Part shown: positions 24,032-36,450 of the stretch, piece after piece
Position numbering within the stretch: position 1 is the stretch's first letter
Layout of the letters: the number at the start of each line of letters is the position of its first letter
Origin: Lonicera japonica
Lineage: Eukaryota > Streptophyta > Magnoliopsida > Dipsacales > Caprifoliaceae
Assembly: GCA_021464415.1 (NCBI GenBank)
Contig: CM038466.1
Span: 53,756,550 to 53,820,549 of the forward strand
Length of the DNA stretch: 64,000 nt
Direction of reading: 5' to 3'
Made by a program: the position numbers and the translations under genes
The notes under the pieces: model-generated
Seen by the model: only the letters and a program-made list of their open reading frames with translations
Databases searched by the model: none
Told to the model about the DNA's origin: nothing

Positions 24032-25651
24032 TAGTCTTGGAAAATATTTGATAAGTATAATATATCAAAGAATGCATTTGAACCCCAGATATTAATTTCC
24101 CTCAATCAAAGTGTTGGTACATAAGGGTGATTTCCATGAAAATGAGAATGCCAATAAAACTCTTGATGAGCCTTACTTGGCCTCTTGATGCATTTGAAGA
24201 ACACATGGTGCAGTAGAGGCTAGAAAGAAAGAAATTAAAAAAAAGAACAAATAAGTATATCTATAAACTGTATTGAACTTTTATTGCATATCAAATCAGG
24301 GAACATCTCATGTTCTTATTCTGCACATTTACAAGCATGCGTGGGAAAGGAAGAGCGGACTTTATGTTCACCTTCCCGGCCCCTACTCTTGCTAATTAAA
24401 GTTGTAATATCCTTATTGAATGATTAATGCGCATTCGATTCTTAATGAAATTTCATTAGGATGTTTTCCCAATTCTCTTAATTTGTTCATGACGTATTTT
24501 TAGGTATAATAATAATTATAGATAAATATATTCAAAATTCATAATCAAACAAATTCATACCAAAACACACATTCAAAGTTTCACTCAAATAATAAAACAA
24601 ATTCCCATAACTGCATCAAAAACATAGGTTGCTCATCTAAGAAAACAGTGTTGCCATTTGATTCCAAATAGCCAACTGTTTCAACTGCTTTATTTATATG
24701 CCATTTGAAGATAAGCTCAATTTTAGGTTATTTGATTGATTACAAGTTTAAAAAAGGTCCAATATATATATATATATATGGATTGCTTGGATGATCTTGT
24801 TTGGTTAGTACAAATTTGGGACCTATTGCTAGTCTCGAAGATGCTAAACCCAACCAATGAGGTACATGAAATCACATTGAGCACAAATAGAAGCATTCAT
24901 CACCATCCAACCAAAAATAACATTGATAGTTTATTTATCAATCATAACTACAAATTTCTACTGCTCAAACTCTTTAGGAAAGTTAATATATCACATTGAC
25001 CTACTGCTCAAACTCTTTAGGCAACTTAATTAATCATAACTACAAAACCCACAAACTAAAAATTAGCAGAACACAACAAAATTAGGGAGCCAATTGAATC
25101 AAGTTATTTAGGTCAATTTTCTAATAAAAAAAAAAGTTCTTTGGGGCAATATATTAAACAGTTGGTGAGCAGTAAATAACACCTACATACATAAAGTGTT
25201 TCCCCCATAGACTTTCTTTTGGATCGAATATGTATGTATCTAGATGTGAGATGAATCTATAGAAGAGAGGAATAGAAAGAGGGAGGGAGGGATAAGAAAT
25301 ACCTTGTACGTGTCGACTGCTTGCGATGGAGATAGAGATGAATCTATGGAATGAGAGTGCTTGCTTGCTATCTAGATAATTCCTTAAGGCAGCGACGGCT
25401 TGAGTAAGAAAGAGAGAGAGTCTGAGCTCAATGAGAGAACCACGAAAGAATACAAAATTTTCTCTAAAAAATAAAAAACCTAGGGTGGAGGTGAAAGTTT
25501 TTTTCCATAAACAGATTGGAAAAAAGGGTCACGTGATTTTTTTGAAGAAAATTAATAGCTTGAAAATATTTGTTATCAAACAAGTTAAAACATGGAAAAT
25601 AACTTCTAAAATGATATTTTCCATGGAAAATAAGCTCCATCAAACACACCC

Positions 25652-26368
25652 TAAATATATAGATTAATAATCTAGCTAGGTTAAATAATATTTTTGGCCG
25701 GTTTGAACTTTGGAGTAATGTGTTAAATTAATAATTCTTTAAAATAAGAACCTTTTTGTCTAATTCAGGGTCAAGTATTAAAATAGGTACATTTTTTTGC
25801 AATGAGGGTTTACAGTGATTTTTACAAATCACCCATCAAGAGAGACTATTGGATGCGGGATTTGAACCAAAGTCTTATGAGTGAATTAAAGTATTCGAAT
25901 TCTTATCAACTCAACCAACTCTCATTAAAAATATCTTTCTATTTTAATCGTACCTTGAATAAGTATCAAGTATATGTAGTGTATTTTTGTGGTATCGCAA
26001 GAAAAAGGAGGCAATTAAGGCTGTAATCAAGAATTCTTGTTCTCAAATTAAGAATTCTTAATTTAGATTAGTATGTCTCAAATTAAAAATAATATTTTTT
26101 TTAAAACATAATTAGTATATTAAAGCTTACAATAAAAACAATACTACCATCAATAGTACGTTAATGTTACACTAGAACCATTCAAATTCTAAGTCTCACT
26201 TCATTTTCAAACGCATCAATATATATATATATATATTTTTTTTAATTTTTATATATTTTTTTTGGTTCAACGATAAGGGTATTTAGATCAATTTGGGCCC
26301 AACTCGCCTAATCTTTTCCTGACCTCATTAAAGAAAAATTTAACCTACGTCGAGATTAGAGATTTCTG
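25652..26368. repeat. S2 block, right half, unit A
   Basis: After the PIF element the sequence matches 13642-14200 and 15193-15330 without the Mutator-like insert, and 48193-48840 in unit B. It stops abruptly at about 26368, where a copia fragment begins. No gene. Confidence 0.82.
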
Positions 26369-28630
26369 AAAATATCAAGCTCTGGTAATTATCGACTGAA
26401 TGACTCTCAGTATTCCACTTTTAAATTCTCGCCATGCTCCATATGTGAACTCACAGGACACTCGAAAAATGGTTGCTATGAAATCATTAGATATTCGGAT
26501 TGGTGGAAGGATTCTCACAATCGCAAAACATGTCAGACCACAGCAGGTGGTAATACACAGGCCTCAGACTTACTCACCACCACAGGTACATCAGGTAAGG
26601 CTTTACATTATGTCTCTGTTTTGAATAATACATGTATAATTGATTATAGTGCGACCGATCATATAATATCTAATTCAAAAATAGTTACTCCTTTAACCCC
26701 ATCATCTCAGACCTTTGTGTCCACAGCCAATGGTGCCCCAGTCCCTGTAGTGAAAAAATGATCAATCAATCTATCCAACACACTGAACCTAACCTCCGTT
26801 TTAGTAGTACCATCCTTAAATTATAATATATTATCTGTTTCTCAAATAACTAATGCCCTACACTGTGTTGTCATCTTTGGCCTTCTCATTTTGTTTTTAA
26901 GGATATTCAGACGAAGAAGACGATTGGTTATGGTGTTAGGTGCGGAAAATTATACTTTTTGGACCTAGAGTTCAAAAGCACAGATCGCTTACATGAAGCC
27001 TTGAACACCAGTACGTCTGAAAAGAAAATTACAGATGAACTTTGGTTATGGCACCATCGGTTAGGATACGCATCGTTTGGCTACTTAAAGAAACTGTTTT
27101 TCCGTTTAGTTCATAAAGTTAATTCTTCTGGTTTTCACTGTGAGATTTGTTAACTAGCTAAAAGTCATCGTACTTCCTTTAAACCTTCATTGACTAAGAG
27201 TTCAGTTCCATTTATGATTATTCATTCCCATGTATGGGGACCATCTCACATTTCTTCCTTAAGTGGTATACGATGGTTTATCATGTTTATTAATGATTGC
27301 ACTCGAATGACGTAGGTTTTTCCCATGAAATCCAAAGGAGAAGTTAGTGGTTTATTTCAGAGATTTCATAAACAGATCAGTACACAATATAATGCTACTA
27401 TTCAAGTTCTTCAAAGTGATAATTGTGGAGAACATATGAATACTGAGTTACAAGCATACTTTAAACTTCATAGGATCATTCATCAGGCTACATGTCATTA
27501 TACTCCTTAATAGAATAGGGTTGCCGAATGAAAAAATCATCATTTATTAGAAATAGTTCATGCATCACTGATCGGCGCAAACGCACCAACCTCGTATTGG
27601 GTTGAAGCACTCTCATCAACTGTTTATTTAGTAAACCGCATCCCCTCAGCCGTACTTGATTTTCAGACACCATTTGAAGTCTTAGCTAAGTCTGTCGTAG
27701 CTCCTACCGTGTCCAATCGTCCTCCCTGAGTGTTTGGATGTGTTACATTTGTCCACTTACCAAAGGAGCAACGGACAAGCTTGAACCGCGCTCTCTCAAA
27801 TGCGTCTTTGTAGGGTATGCATCTTCTACGAAGGGGTATAGATGTTATCATCCTCCCACACAAAAAATGTATGTCACTATAGATGTGACAGTTCATGAAG
27901 AAACTATGTACTTTCACCGAACTGAACTTCAGGGAGAGAATTATAAAGAAGTTCAATTATTTGAAAATATCAATGAGGAAGAGATAAGTTCAATAGAGGT
28001 GGTTCCAACGTTGACTTCGAATTCACCACCAGCAACAGAGACAACCAAAATCACGTCATCCCCTGATATGATAACAGTAGAATTCTTGCCAAATGAAGTT
28101 GTGCCGTCTCCGTCTCCTTCACCACCTGACTCAAATAACCAATCATCTATTTCAAATATCCCTGAAACTGAGGTCTCCCAGGTATTATCTTCTTCTATTC
28201 CTATAAAGAAGCTTCATAACCGAGTAAATAGAGGTGTACCTAAACCCACGTATGACCCAAATTTTATCAGTAAAGCCAAATATCATATGAGTAATTATGT
28301 GTCTTATGATCGGTTAAAAGCATCTAACAAATCTTTTATGAATTAATTTTCTTCTGTATCTATTCTTAACAGTGTGCATGAAGTCTTATGTGATTCTGAG
28401 TGGCAATCAACAATAGATGAGGAGATGAAGTCCTTGTTGAAAAATGACACATGGGAATTAGCCGAATTTCTTGCAGGAAAGAAGAAGGTGGGTTGCAAGT
28501 GGGTGTACATTATGAAATTTAAAGCAGATGGAATAATCGAAAGATTCAAAGCGAGACTGGTTGCGAAAGGCTACACACAGATGCATAGGATTGATTATCT
28601 AGAGACATTTGAGCCTGTAGCGAAACTTTA
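26369..28630 (+). mobile_element. LTR-less Ty1/copia fragment (gag end to RT start)
   Basis: The plus strand reads, in several frames, a zinc knuckle (CSICELTGHSKNGC, from about 26434), protease-to-integrase linker, the integrase HHCC domain (HHRLGYASF..CEIC, about 27050-27150), a decayed catalytic core (QSDNCGEHMN), a conserved stretch at 27738-28346 and the start of reverse transcriptase (28374-28631, [37 protein letters not shown]). It ends at FEPVAKL, well before the catalytic YVDD. No LTR, primer site or target duplication lies at either end. The left neighbour is S2 and the right neighbour is P', so the fragment marks a rearrangement junction. Confidence 0.85.
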
Positions 28631-31100
28631 ATCCGGGCTTCAACCCCTGTTCTTAAAAATAAAATAAAATAAAATAACGTCCAAGAAAATACGGGGATTT
28701 TACGTTGATGCACAGCCGACCCATTGGAGCAATTTTTAATGGTTTGGATGAAGGAGGCCCACTGCCCACTAAGAAATTTGACACAATTGTGTTTTTTATT
28801 GAAAAGGTTGGGCTTGGTGGGCTGCCTTTTGAAAATGATAGAAAACTTAGGACCCAAAGGTGAAGACTTGGGCCCATAAGGAATTGTAGGCCCACACTCC
28901 AAATGACTTAAAGTTTTTTTAAAAAAATAAAATAAAATCTTTTTGAATGAATTTTTAAAAATGGGTGAACCTAATACAATTTATTTTAAAAAAAAACCAA
29001 AATATTTATGTTTCTTTACTGTCACTCCCCAATAATTGTTGCTCCATCCCAATTACTCCCCAAGGTTTACTTTGTTATTTATGTTTCTTTACGATTTATC
29101 TCTTCAACGATAATGAAAAAGGAACAAATAATTCCTCATATGAGACACCCATTATATATTTTCATTTCATAGATGACGAATGAGTTTTCTTTTACTATTT
29201 ATTTTGATTTTTATACATGCGGAGTGAATTTAGGACCTAAATAAGTTTGGCATATTTCAAATAGGGAAAAGGTTGAATATTTTATACTGAGTGATCTTTG
29301 GAATTGTTATGATCAATGGAGTGCTTATAGTGGTAGACTTAGGAATTTAGTTAAAGGTACAAAATTCAAAACACGCAAAAATATATTTAAAGTCATAAAT
29401 TTTTTGTACAAACATAATACCATTAATAATTATACTTCATACAATTGAAATATCAAATATAAGCAATTATGATGAATTACACTAATACAACGTAAACATA
29501 ATAACATTAATAATATTATATAATTAATCAAGAAATACAAATAATATTATGCAAGTAATCAAGAAATAAATTATACATAATACTAAAAAGTTGACAAATG
29601 ATTTATTTTGGTAGTGTTGAAAAAATGAGTAATTTGGTGAATGGAAAATTGTCACCCTAAATGAGTTCTCAAGGGAAAAATTAAATGAGAATGGTAAGTT
29701 TCATAAGAAAACTTTGTGAAAAAAATTTTGAGTTTATAAGTGGTCACCTCTTATGAGTTGTTAAGCATCCAAGAAAAATAAGGCATTTTCTCATTCCTGT
29801 GGAACCCGAAAAGGTCAACAATGTTTTGCACCCAATTTCAAGTTCTACACATAGCACTATGCTTATGGAGTTGGAGTTCCAAACATTTTGGATAGTGGTG
29901 AAACCTAAGACAACAATATGTTCCTTGTCTTTGAAATCCTTAATTACTATCAATTCATCCTTCACCCATTTAAGGTTTCCCCCTTCTATCTTAATAGTTC
30001 CATATTTCATAGTTTACTTTAGTTATAGCCAAACATCATCAATATGACATTTGTATTAAAAAATAAATCAATGAAATGTTTAACATAGGTTTGCCAAGGT
30101 TTCCCCATTCTATTTTGGTATTTAAGGTTTTTGTTAAGATGAGATCATGAGAGAACTTATGAGTTTTAGGTTCCATTATACTTTATTTGATGATGGTTTA
30201 TTACATAACAATCCCTTTTAGACTTTGTATATATATACACGATGATTGGGTATTGAAAGCTAATGCGTATCACTCAAATGTAATAAGAGTACCTTAAGAA
30301 CTTAGTATGATAGTTTTGATTATTGGTTGCCTTCTTTGGTGTTGAAGCATTATATGTAGAAAGAAAATGTAATTCTTAGCATAACTTTTGAACATGGAAT
30401 TGGAATAGTGATTATACATGTTACTGTTACATACCACTTGTGTGTGTGTGCGCGTGTGTTTTTTTTTTTTTTAATCATCCGTTTGAAAAATTAGCCCCAC
30501 TTCTCTTTTTGGAATGTCTTAATTGATTATTTCATTTTTGTTTTCAGATATAATCAATGTATACCATACTTCACAATAAGAAATTAGTGTTAGTCTTAAT
30601 CATTGATTAGTTATAAAGTACCAATGGAAAGTGGGTCAATCTTTTTGAGATGGAAGGATTATTATTTGAGATAGGACAAGTATTGCTATTTAGTGTCTTT
30701 TGTACTCTCAAACCTACTTTTCTTTTGCTAATGTTAACCATGCACTAAGTACTGTTGTATTTTGTGAGTCTCGGCTTTCTAAAATATTGGTATGTCAAAC
30801 TATCAATGTATGTGAAATTAAAACGATTCTTTTACTTCAATGTATGTGTTCAAGTCTTTATCATCTTTTTTTACAGTTTATTTTTTTAAGCAATAACTTA
30901 TAATTCTATTTATTTATTTGATTACAGTTACATAGATAAATTGGAAATTTTTTACTGAAATGTAAAAGGAATTAACAAAGATAGGAGAATTCCAAATGCA
31001 TTTTGGATATTTCTCAAAGATATGCATGGAATGTGACAAGCATATAATTCTACTCAATTTTATATTTTTTATATTATAAATATAATTTGATTACTAACTT
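28631..31100. repeat. P' block: third, diverged copy of P
   Basis: Starting at ATCCGGGCTTCAACCCC, this stretch follows 10080-11510 and, from 30870, unit B 45775-46010, at visibly lower identity than A and B share. It keeps a decayed Stowaway copy (about 30475-30660), has the empty site of the hAT element (about 30846), and has its own extra segment at 29321-29885. A minus-strand run between 28902 and 28546 is open but overlaps noncoding repeat and looks like chance. No gene. Confidence 0.78.
29321..29885. other. P'-specific insertion of unknown type
   Basis: Relative to units A and B the sequence between GATCAATGGA and GATAGTGGTGAAACC has about 565 extra bases, AT-rich, without clear inverted ends. 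I see nothing coding in it. Confidence 0.4.
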
Positions 31101-31161
31101 TTAGTTTCAGCCATATATAAACCTTGCTTTTCAGAACTTAACACTTAATTTCCTCTCTCAT

Positions 31162-33506
31162 TGATCAGTGGAACAAATCTCTAATTCATTAACCATCTCA
31201 AACCCTAGCTAAATACTAACTAGAAACCCTCATAAGTAATCATTCTTGTAAGAAACCTAAAAACTTATTTTTCTATCTCTACACTATTTTTTACAAGTTG
31301 TACAACAATAGAATAAACTTACATATTTATACAAGTTATAAATAAAAAATAATGGGCTTGGGCCGCATCGCTCTTGCCGCTTTCTAGTATGACTTTGAAC
31401 CAATCCAGACCGGTATGCCACTTGATAGAACTCTTCCACCAAAAAAGAACCCACGTGTATCGGCCAGTATGATTAAACCATGAATATAGGTACGTATCTT
31501 ACCAACAGTAGAGTTAAACCTTTGCTATTACGTACTAGTATGCCTTTTTGGATAGCAATATTAGTGTGCCCGCCACTAGATGATGAGCCAAACACAATAG
31601 TCTCCACTTTGGAGAGTCACCTCTAGCCATCCTCGATAGATGCAACTTGACATAAAACTGTGTATCTCTTTGAAGGCCATCCCAACACCTTTAAATACAC
31701 ATCCTCGAGCTTCAACACAAACTGAGATTTAGAAGATTTGGGCAGTGCCTAAACTTCTTCATGGTAAAAGGCTTAGCGATCATGTCCGCCACATTTTCAT
31801 CCATATGTACCTTTTGTAGCTTGAACTTGCAAGAATTAACCCAATCATGTACCCTATGGTACCTCACATTTATGTGCTTTGTGCAGGCATGGTAAACTTG
31901 ATTCTTAGCCAAATAAATCATACTTTGACTATCATATTGAAAAAGAATAACATTTTGCTTCATACCCAACTCACTCACCTAACCCTTCAACTAAACTACT
32001 TTCTTATTTTGATGCTTCTGTGTATGGCATACTCCACCTCTATCGTAGACAAAGTGCTCATGGCTTATAACATTGATATCCATAAAATCGGTCCACCAGC
32101 CATAACTAGATGTTGCCTTTTTTTAATCAAGATCACATTCATAATCGGAGTATGTGAATCCCGCAACATAATTGTACCCATTTTTCTGCTCAAACACAAT
32201 ACCTATGGACTCGGCACCCTGGAAATACTATAGAACCCATTTCACAACTTTTCATTGCTTTTTACCCCCATTCGACATGTATCTACTAACCATTTCAACC
32301 ATCTTAGCTAAATTCAGCTTTATAAAGACCATGGCATACACAAAACATCCTACCGCGCTAACATGCGATGTTTTCAACATTCCAACGTAATCATCAAGTG
32401 AGAAAAGAAACTGCTTTATAGACATGGAAAAATATGAAGCTAACGGAGTAGACACCTGTTTCGCACTCGACATATCAAATTTCTCAAGAACATGAGAAAT
32501 ATACCTCTTTTGTGAAACCACAACTTCCAATTTTTCCTACATCTCCGAATCCCCATACTAAGGATCTTTTGTGCAGTGCCAAGATCTTTCATATCAAATT
32601 GCCGACCTAATTCCCGTTTGAGCTCTTTAACCTTTGACATGCCACGACATGCTATAAACATATTGTCCACGAAATGCAACCCCAAAATAAACGAGCTATT
32701 ATAAAAATTCTAAACATATGCACAATGATCACCACTAGCAACTACTTAAGCCTATATAAGGACTTTCCCATGTAAAAATTATTTATCTGACCGACATACT
32801 TTTCCTTACCTACTTCCTTGAACACCTATAATATCACTTTTTGTGAATTTGAGAGAAATTAACTTAGCTCCGAACCACAGTTATAACCTAATAAACTTTT
32901 TTTCGGTAGTTCCCAAGAACACTAGGCAGGCAAGATTTCAACTATCAATAAGATCAATTAATAAATAAAGCAGAGAATAAATAAACAATAAAAAAATTAA
33001 GAAAACAAACCAGGACGTAACATGGATACCAAACTGGGTTTTCCATGTAAAAGGGAAAAACTTTATTAATGAATATAAATTCTAAATTTGGCACTTAATT
33101 ACCACTATCCCTGATCAATGAAATAAACATTCAATTGATCTAACTCTTTCAAACCTAGCTAAACCTTACCTAGAAACCCTTAGAAGAAATCCTCTTGGAA
33201 GAAACCCAAAACCCTAGTTTTCTCTTTCTACACTCTGTTATACAAGTTGTACAAGAATAGAATAAACTTATCCATTTATACAAGTGAAAAAGATAAAATA
33301 ATGGGCTTGGGCTACATCTCTGCTATCGTATACCGATATGACCTTGAATTAATCCATACTAGTACGTTACTTGATAAAACTCATTCGTTGAAAAAGAACC
33401 CACATGTACCAATATGGCCAAACCACCGATACTGGTACACAGCTTGCGAGTACTAGTGTTGAACATCTCTCACTCTGTATATCGGTATGCCTCTTTGGAG
33501 CACATC
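31162..33506 (-). mobile_element. Collapsed Ty1/copia element
   Basis: Two related direct repeats bracket a short copia interior on the minus strand. The left repeat (about 31162-31560) and the right one (about 33112-33506) share AAACC(C)TAGCTAAA, CTAGAAACCCT, ACAAGTTGTACAA.AATAGAATAAACTTA and ATAATGGGCTTGGGC, and are probably the LTRs. Between them only the end of reverse transcriptase and RNase H survive; gag, protease and integrase are gone. The right repeat ends at the start of pararetrovirus-like sequence. Exact LTR ends and the target duplication could not be fixed. Confidence 0.7.
31712..32760 (-). pseudogene. Copia reverse transcriptase end and RNase H remnant
   Basis: At 32685-32440 the frame reads FVDNMFIACRGMSKVKELK, a decayed form of the YVDD catalytic block, then FDMKDLGTA. 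At 32530-32252 it reads VVSQKRYISHVLEKFDM and SAVGCFVYAM. At 31978-31712 the RNase H tail reads DSQSMIYLAKNQVYHACTKH and ends in DMIAKPFTMKKFRHC. These lie in different frames with stops between them. Confidence 0.85.
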
Positions 33507-34095
33507 ACTGTAGTAGCTTATTTTGATATTGGAGTTGCATGTACAGTTATCAACCCATATATCCTGCCAAAAAACCACTAAAATAAGTGCGTTCAAGGAT
33601 TCAAAGCTGCTAATGGTCAGACGTTTATTGTTGAATAGATCAGCAAGCCGATCTACATCCAGTTTTTCTTAGGATTTGTTCTCCGCCATCAAGCTTATAG
33701 AACAAAGTTGCCAACCAATGACCTTCTTGTTGGATTTAACTTGATTCACCAAATCTGAAACCTTCATTAGTCAAAAGAATGATTGAATTATAAGAACTAC
33801 CATCTACCATGGACCTCAGTTCCAAATTTCTACCTTGTTTAACCATTTCTTATAGCTACTGTTAAAACTCCAACCACTCTACCAATATCCATTGACAATA
33901 TAAAGCAAGATATCATTGCTATCTCTTGTGCTAAATCCCATTATGAGTTTCTCCAAAAATTTTCCAATCCTCTTTAGCAAAACCCAGACTTCTTCATTTA
34001 TCCCCTCTTCAAGAAAAATAAAGACGTTAATTTCACCAAAGCCAGTCATTCAGGAATGAACCCATATCATTATTCCCTCGCCATTAAAGAACTTG
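33507..34095 (+). pseudogene. Endogenous pararetrovirus protease and RT-linker fragment
   Basis: Directly after the copia repeat the plus strand reads FDIGVAC and INPYILPKNH, an aspartic protease active-site region with the usual T of D-T-G-A replaced. It continues with GFKAANGQTFIVE, SKPIYIQFF and LLVGFNLIHQI, and after several stops KASHSGMNPYH. That order matches the protease and the start of the reverse-transcriptase region of plant caulimovirids (the florendovirus/petuvirus-like group), a family whose genomes persist in many plant chromosomes. It has many stops and ends at about 34095, before the polymerase core. Not functional. Confidence 0.68.
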
Positions 34096-34525
34096 GTGTA
34101 TGTTTGGTGTATGTTTTGGTGTGTTGAATGAATGAACGAATGAGGGGAGGTATTTATCGGTAAATGTAGAATGGTAAAAAAGTAAATTTGATAAAAATGA
34201 GGAGCAAAAAGGTAATTTGGTAAAAGTGAGGAATATTATGGAGTGAAATATTTATTTAAAGAAAAGTGAGGAATATTATGGAGTGGAATATTTATTTAAA
34301 GAAAAGTGATGAATAATATGGAGTGGAATATTTATTTAAAGAAAAGTGAGGAATGGAGTGAAATATTTATTTAAAGAAAGTGTAAAATATTATGGAGAGA
34401 AATATTTATTTAAAGAAAGTGTAGAATATTTTCTTTGTAGGCCAATGGTAAAATTATTTTTTTACCCCATTAATTTCCAAATATGTTAAAGTTCAAAAGG
34501 AAAATGCTTCCCCAGCCTTAGCTCC
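34096..34525. repeat. 40-bp minisatellite in place of the viral polymerase core
   Basis: From 34221 to 34435 a 40 bp unit (AAAAGTGAGGAATATTATGG..AGTGAAATATTTATTTAAAG) is repeated about five and a half times, the first three copies nearly identical and later ones shortened by a few bases. It sits exactly between the protease-side fragment and the RNase H end of the pararetrovirus remnant, where the catalytic reverse transcriptase should be. Confidence 0.85.
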
Positions 34526-35450
34526 TCCAATGATCAAATTGGTTATCACAATGGTCATTTGATGTTAAGCATATAAAAGGTAAATATAATGTTCTAGTAA
34601 ACTTCTTTTCTAGACCCCCTTTTTAACAACAAATCAATTATATCACTCCCTATTTATATCCATTAGAGCCTATTGACCTTTCCTTTCTTGAAAATCTCTT
34701 GTAGAAGGTTGAGATGTCATCTTAGAAAAACTTATTGCTACCAAAAGCATAGAACAATTAAAAAGATTCTTAGAAATTACAATATTCTGTCGTGGACTTG
34801 TGTTTTGAGGAATTAAATTTCATCTAGATTTTCCTTTCCTTTTATTGTTCCATAGTCATCATCTCCATGAAGTTCCCAAAGCTGCTTTATGTTTCCTATG
34901 GTATCTCTGTGAAAATTTCATTGTAGGATTCTGGTTTCATGCCCTTAGGCTTCTCGGTTTTATCAACGCCTGCGACGTAACTTATGGTGACATTGTTGAC
35001 CATACAGTCTATGGAGGAAATCAAGGACCCAACCTTAATCCAGTCTACGGTGGCTCATAAGGATCAAACCTTGCCAAGTTTCTACAATGGTTTAAACACT
35101 TAAGCCAATGGCATCATGAGCTTCGAACACATTATGAAACTTCTATCGTGTATACATTTCATAAGCCGATGAAACTCCTCCCGAAAAATGAATATGAACC
35201 ACCAACAAATAATCCTGTTAGATAAAATGCTCAACTACTAGAATGGTTCAGCTATAACCTTACCAAGGATCCAAAGACTTTGTTCAATGATGAATGGGTT
35301 TACTATCTTGACACTATGTGTAGAGAAAACAACACCAATCTTGATACAGTCCCGCCTAAACTCCTATATCCCAGATCTAATAAATGCAATGTGGACCAAC
35401 CAATAAGTAGTCAACTCTCAAATACGATTTTGGATAACTGTTTAAGGGCC
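34526..35450 (+). pseudogene. Pararetrovirus RNase H end and downstream region
   Basis: At 34536-34620 the plus strand reads NWLSQWSFDVKHIKGKYNVL followed by FSRP, the end of a retroviral-type RNase H. From about 34840 comes a longer region (FLWYLCENFIVGFWFHALRL, then LAKFLQWFKHLSQWHHEL and LLEWFSYNLTKDPKTLFNDE) that I associate with the C-terminal, function-unknown part of the same viral polyprotein group. Stops and at least one frameshift interrupt it. The orientation matches the protease fragment upstream, so both came from one integrated copy. Confidence 0.6.
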
Positions 35451-36450
35451 TGTTGGTAATATGGTGATCGAGAGGGCTACAGGCTTTGGAAGAGTGAGCT
35501 GTGGTGGTGGAGAGAAACTTAATACTTCTGGTGGTGGTTTAATTGAATCATCCTTATAAAGAACATAAAAATCAAATTTTTTCAGAAGGCTCACCAAGTA
35601 AATCTACAGCAGGATCACCATCTTTAAATTTTTCCTCAATAACATCTTGTGAGGATTTTTTTTCTTTTTCGCTTTAGGCGATTTTCCATATATTCATCTT
35701 CATTTTATGGTGCAAGGTTGTGGCAAAAGTATTGGACACCATAGGGGCATCATTGATGTGTATCTGGATCTTTAAGGCTGTTTGGAGACATGGGTCTGTA
35801 AGAGGTATATTTAAATTTGGGAAGAGGTAACAAAGACTGTACCGGCATTCAGAGTGGTTTGAATTGTACCGATACAGGAATACTGATATTTAGTACAACG
35901 ACTGTCAAGTAAAGTAATCCGAGAAACAGCAGGGATTCCTTTTCTTGCATGAAAACTGAGGGCAATTCGGACAGCACCAAAAGGAAGGTGGGTGTATCCT
36001 TGGGTGACATTAACTCTGCCAAAATCATCTATAAGAGATAGGGTAATGAAATGTTCCTATGAACTAGCAGAGATTTGGTAATGGTCAAAGCTAGAGGCTT
36101 GAATATATTATTTTACCGGGAGTTTTGTTTTTTGGCCAAAAAGTTGTTTGACAGATTTTGAAAAAGATCTAGGAGATGATTTTGAAAAAAACATTATAGA
36201 GATTTACCAAAGGTAATTCTGTTTTAGGTATTTTCTCATCTTCTAGGAGGTAGGTAACTTCATAAAGAGCATCTAAATTTTTATTATAAAATCTAAAAGA
36301 AGAGGATGTAATTCTAAAAATAATTCTGGGAGGTAGGTAATTCTGATTCGTTACTGAAAATATTTTTTCTCTAAACTATCTAATAGATTCTTAACTATAT
36401 ATCATAAAGATTTAACAAAGCTCACTTCTAGGAAGGAAACGTTTAAAAAT
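35451..36450 (-). pseudogene. Pararetrovirus movement-protein remnant, inverted
   Basis: On the minus strand from about 36350 to 35780 the frames contain YLPPRIIFRITSSSFRFYNK, LDALYEVTYLLEDEK, THLPFGAVRIALSFHARKG, SRITLLDS and IGTIQTTLNAGTVFVT. This is the pattern of the 30K-type movement protein of plant caulimovirids, which opens plasmodesmata for cell-to-cell spread. It faces opposite to the protease and RNase H fragments, though in an intact virus genome all lie on one strand, so the integrated DNA was rearranged. Frameshifts and stops make it non-functional. Confidence 0.6.

Larger units (their letters stand above)
20626..25651 (-). mobile_element. PIF/Harbinger transposon, unit A copy
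   Basis: The 5026 bp element begins GGGTGTGTTTGAT and ends in the inverted ATCAAACACACCC, with the 3 bp duplication TAA at 20623-20625 and 25652-25654. TWA target sites and GG(G)..TGTTTG ends are diagnostic. It carries two genes on the minus strand, as autonomous PIF elements do: a DDE transposase (22725-24031) and a Myb/SANT-like protein (21087-22417). Both are damaged. The empty site is visible in S1 at about 13630, and the same insertion is present in unit B, so it predates the duplication. Confidence 0.93.

Noticed and set aside
34214..34435. Regular direct repeats that could suggest a CRISPR-like array.
   Set aside because: Units are contiguous without unique spacers, and the context is a plant nuclear genome; it is a minisatellite.
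31162..36450. The collapsed copia element and the pararetrovirus remnant as a single retroelement.
   Set aside because: The copia reading frames are minus strand and Ty1-type, while the protease and RNase H fragments after 33507 are plus strand and caulimovirid-like; the copia repeat ends where the viral part begins.
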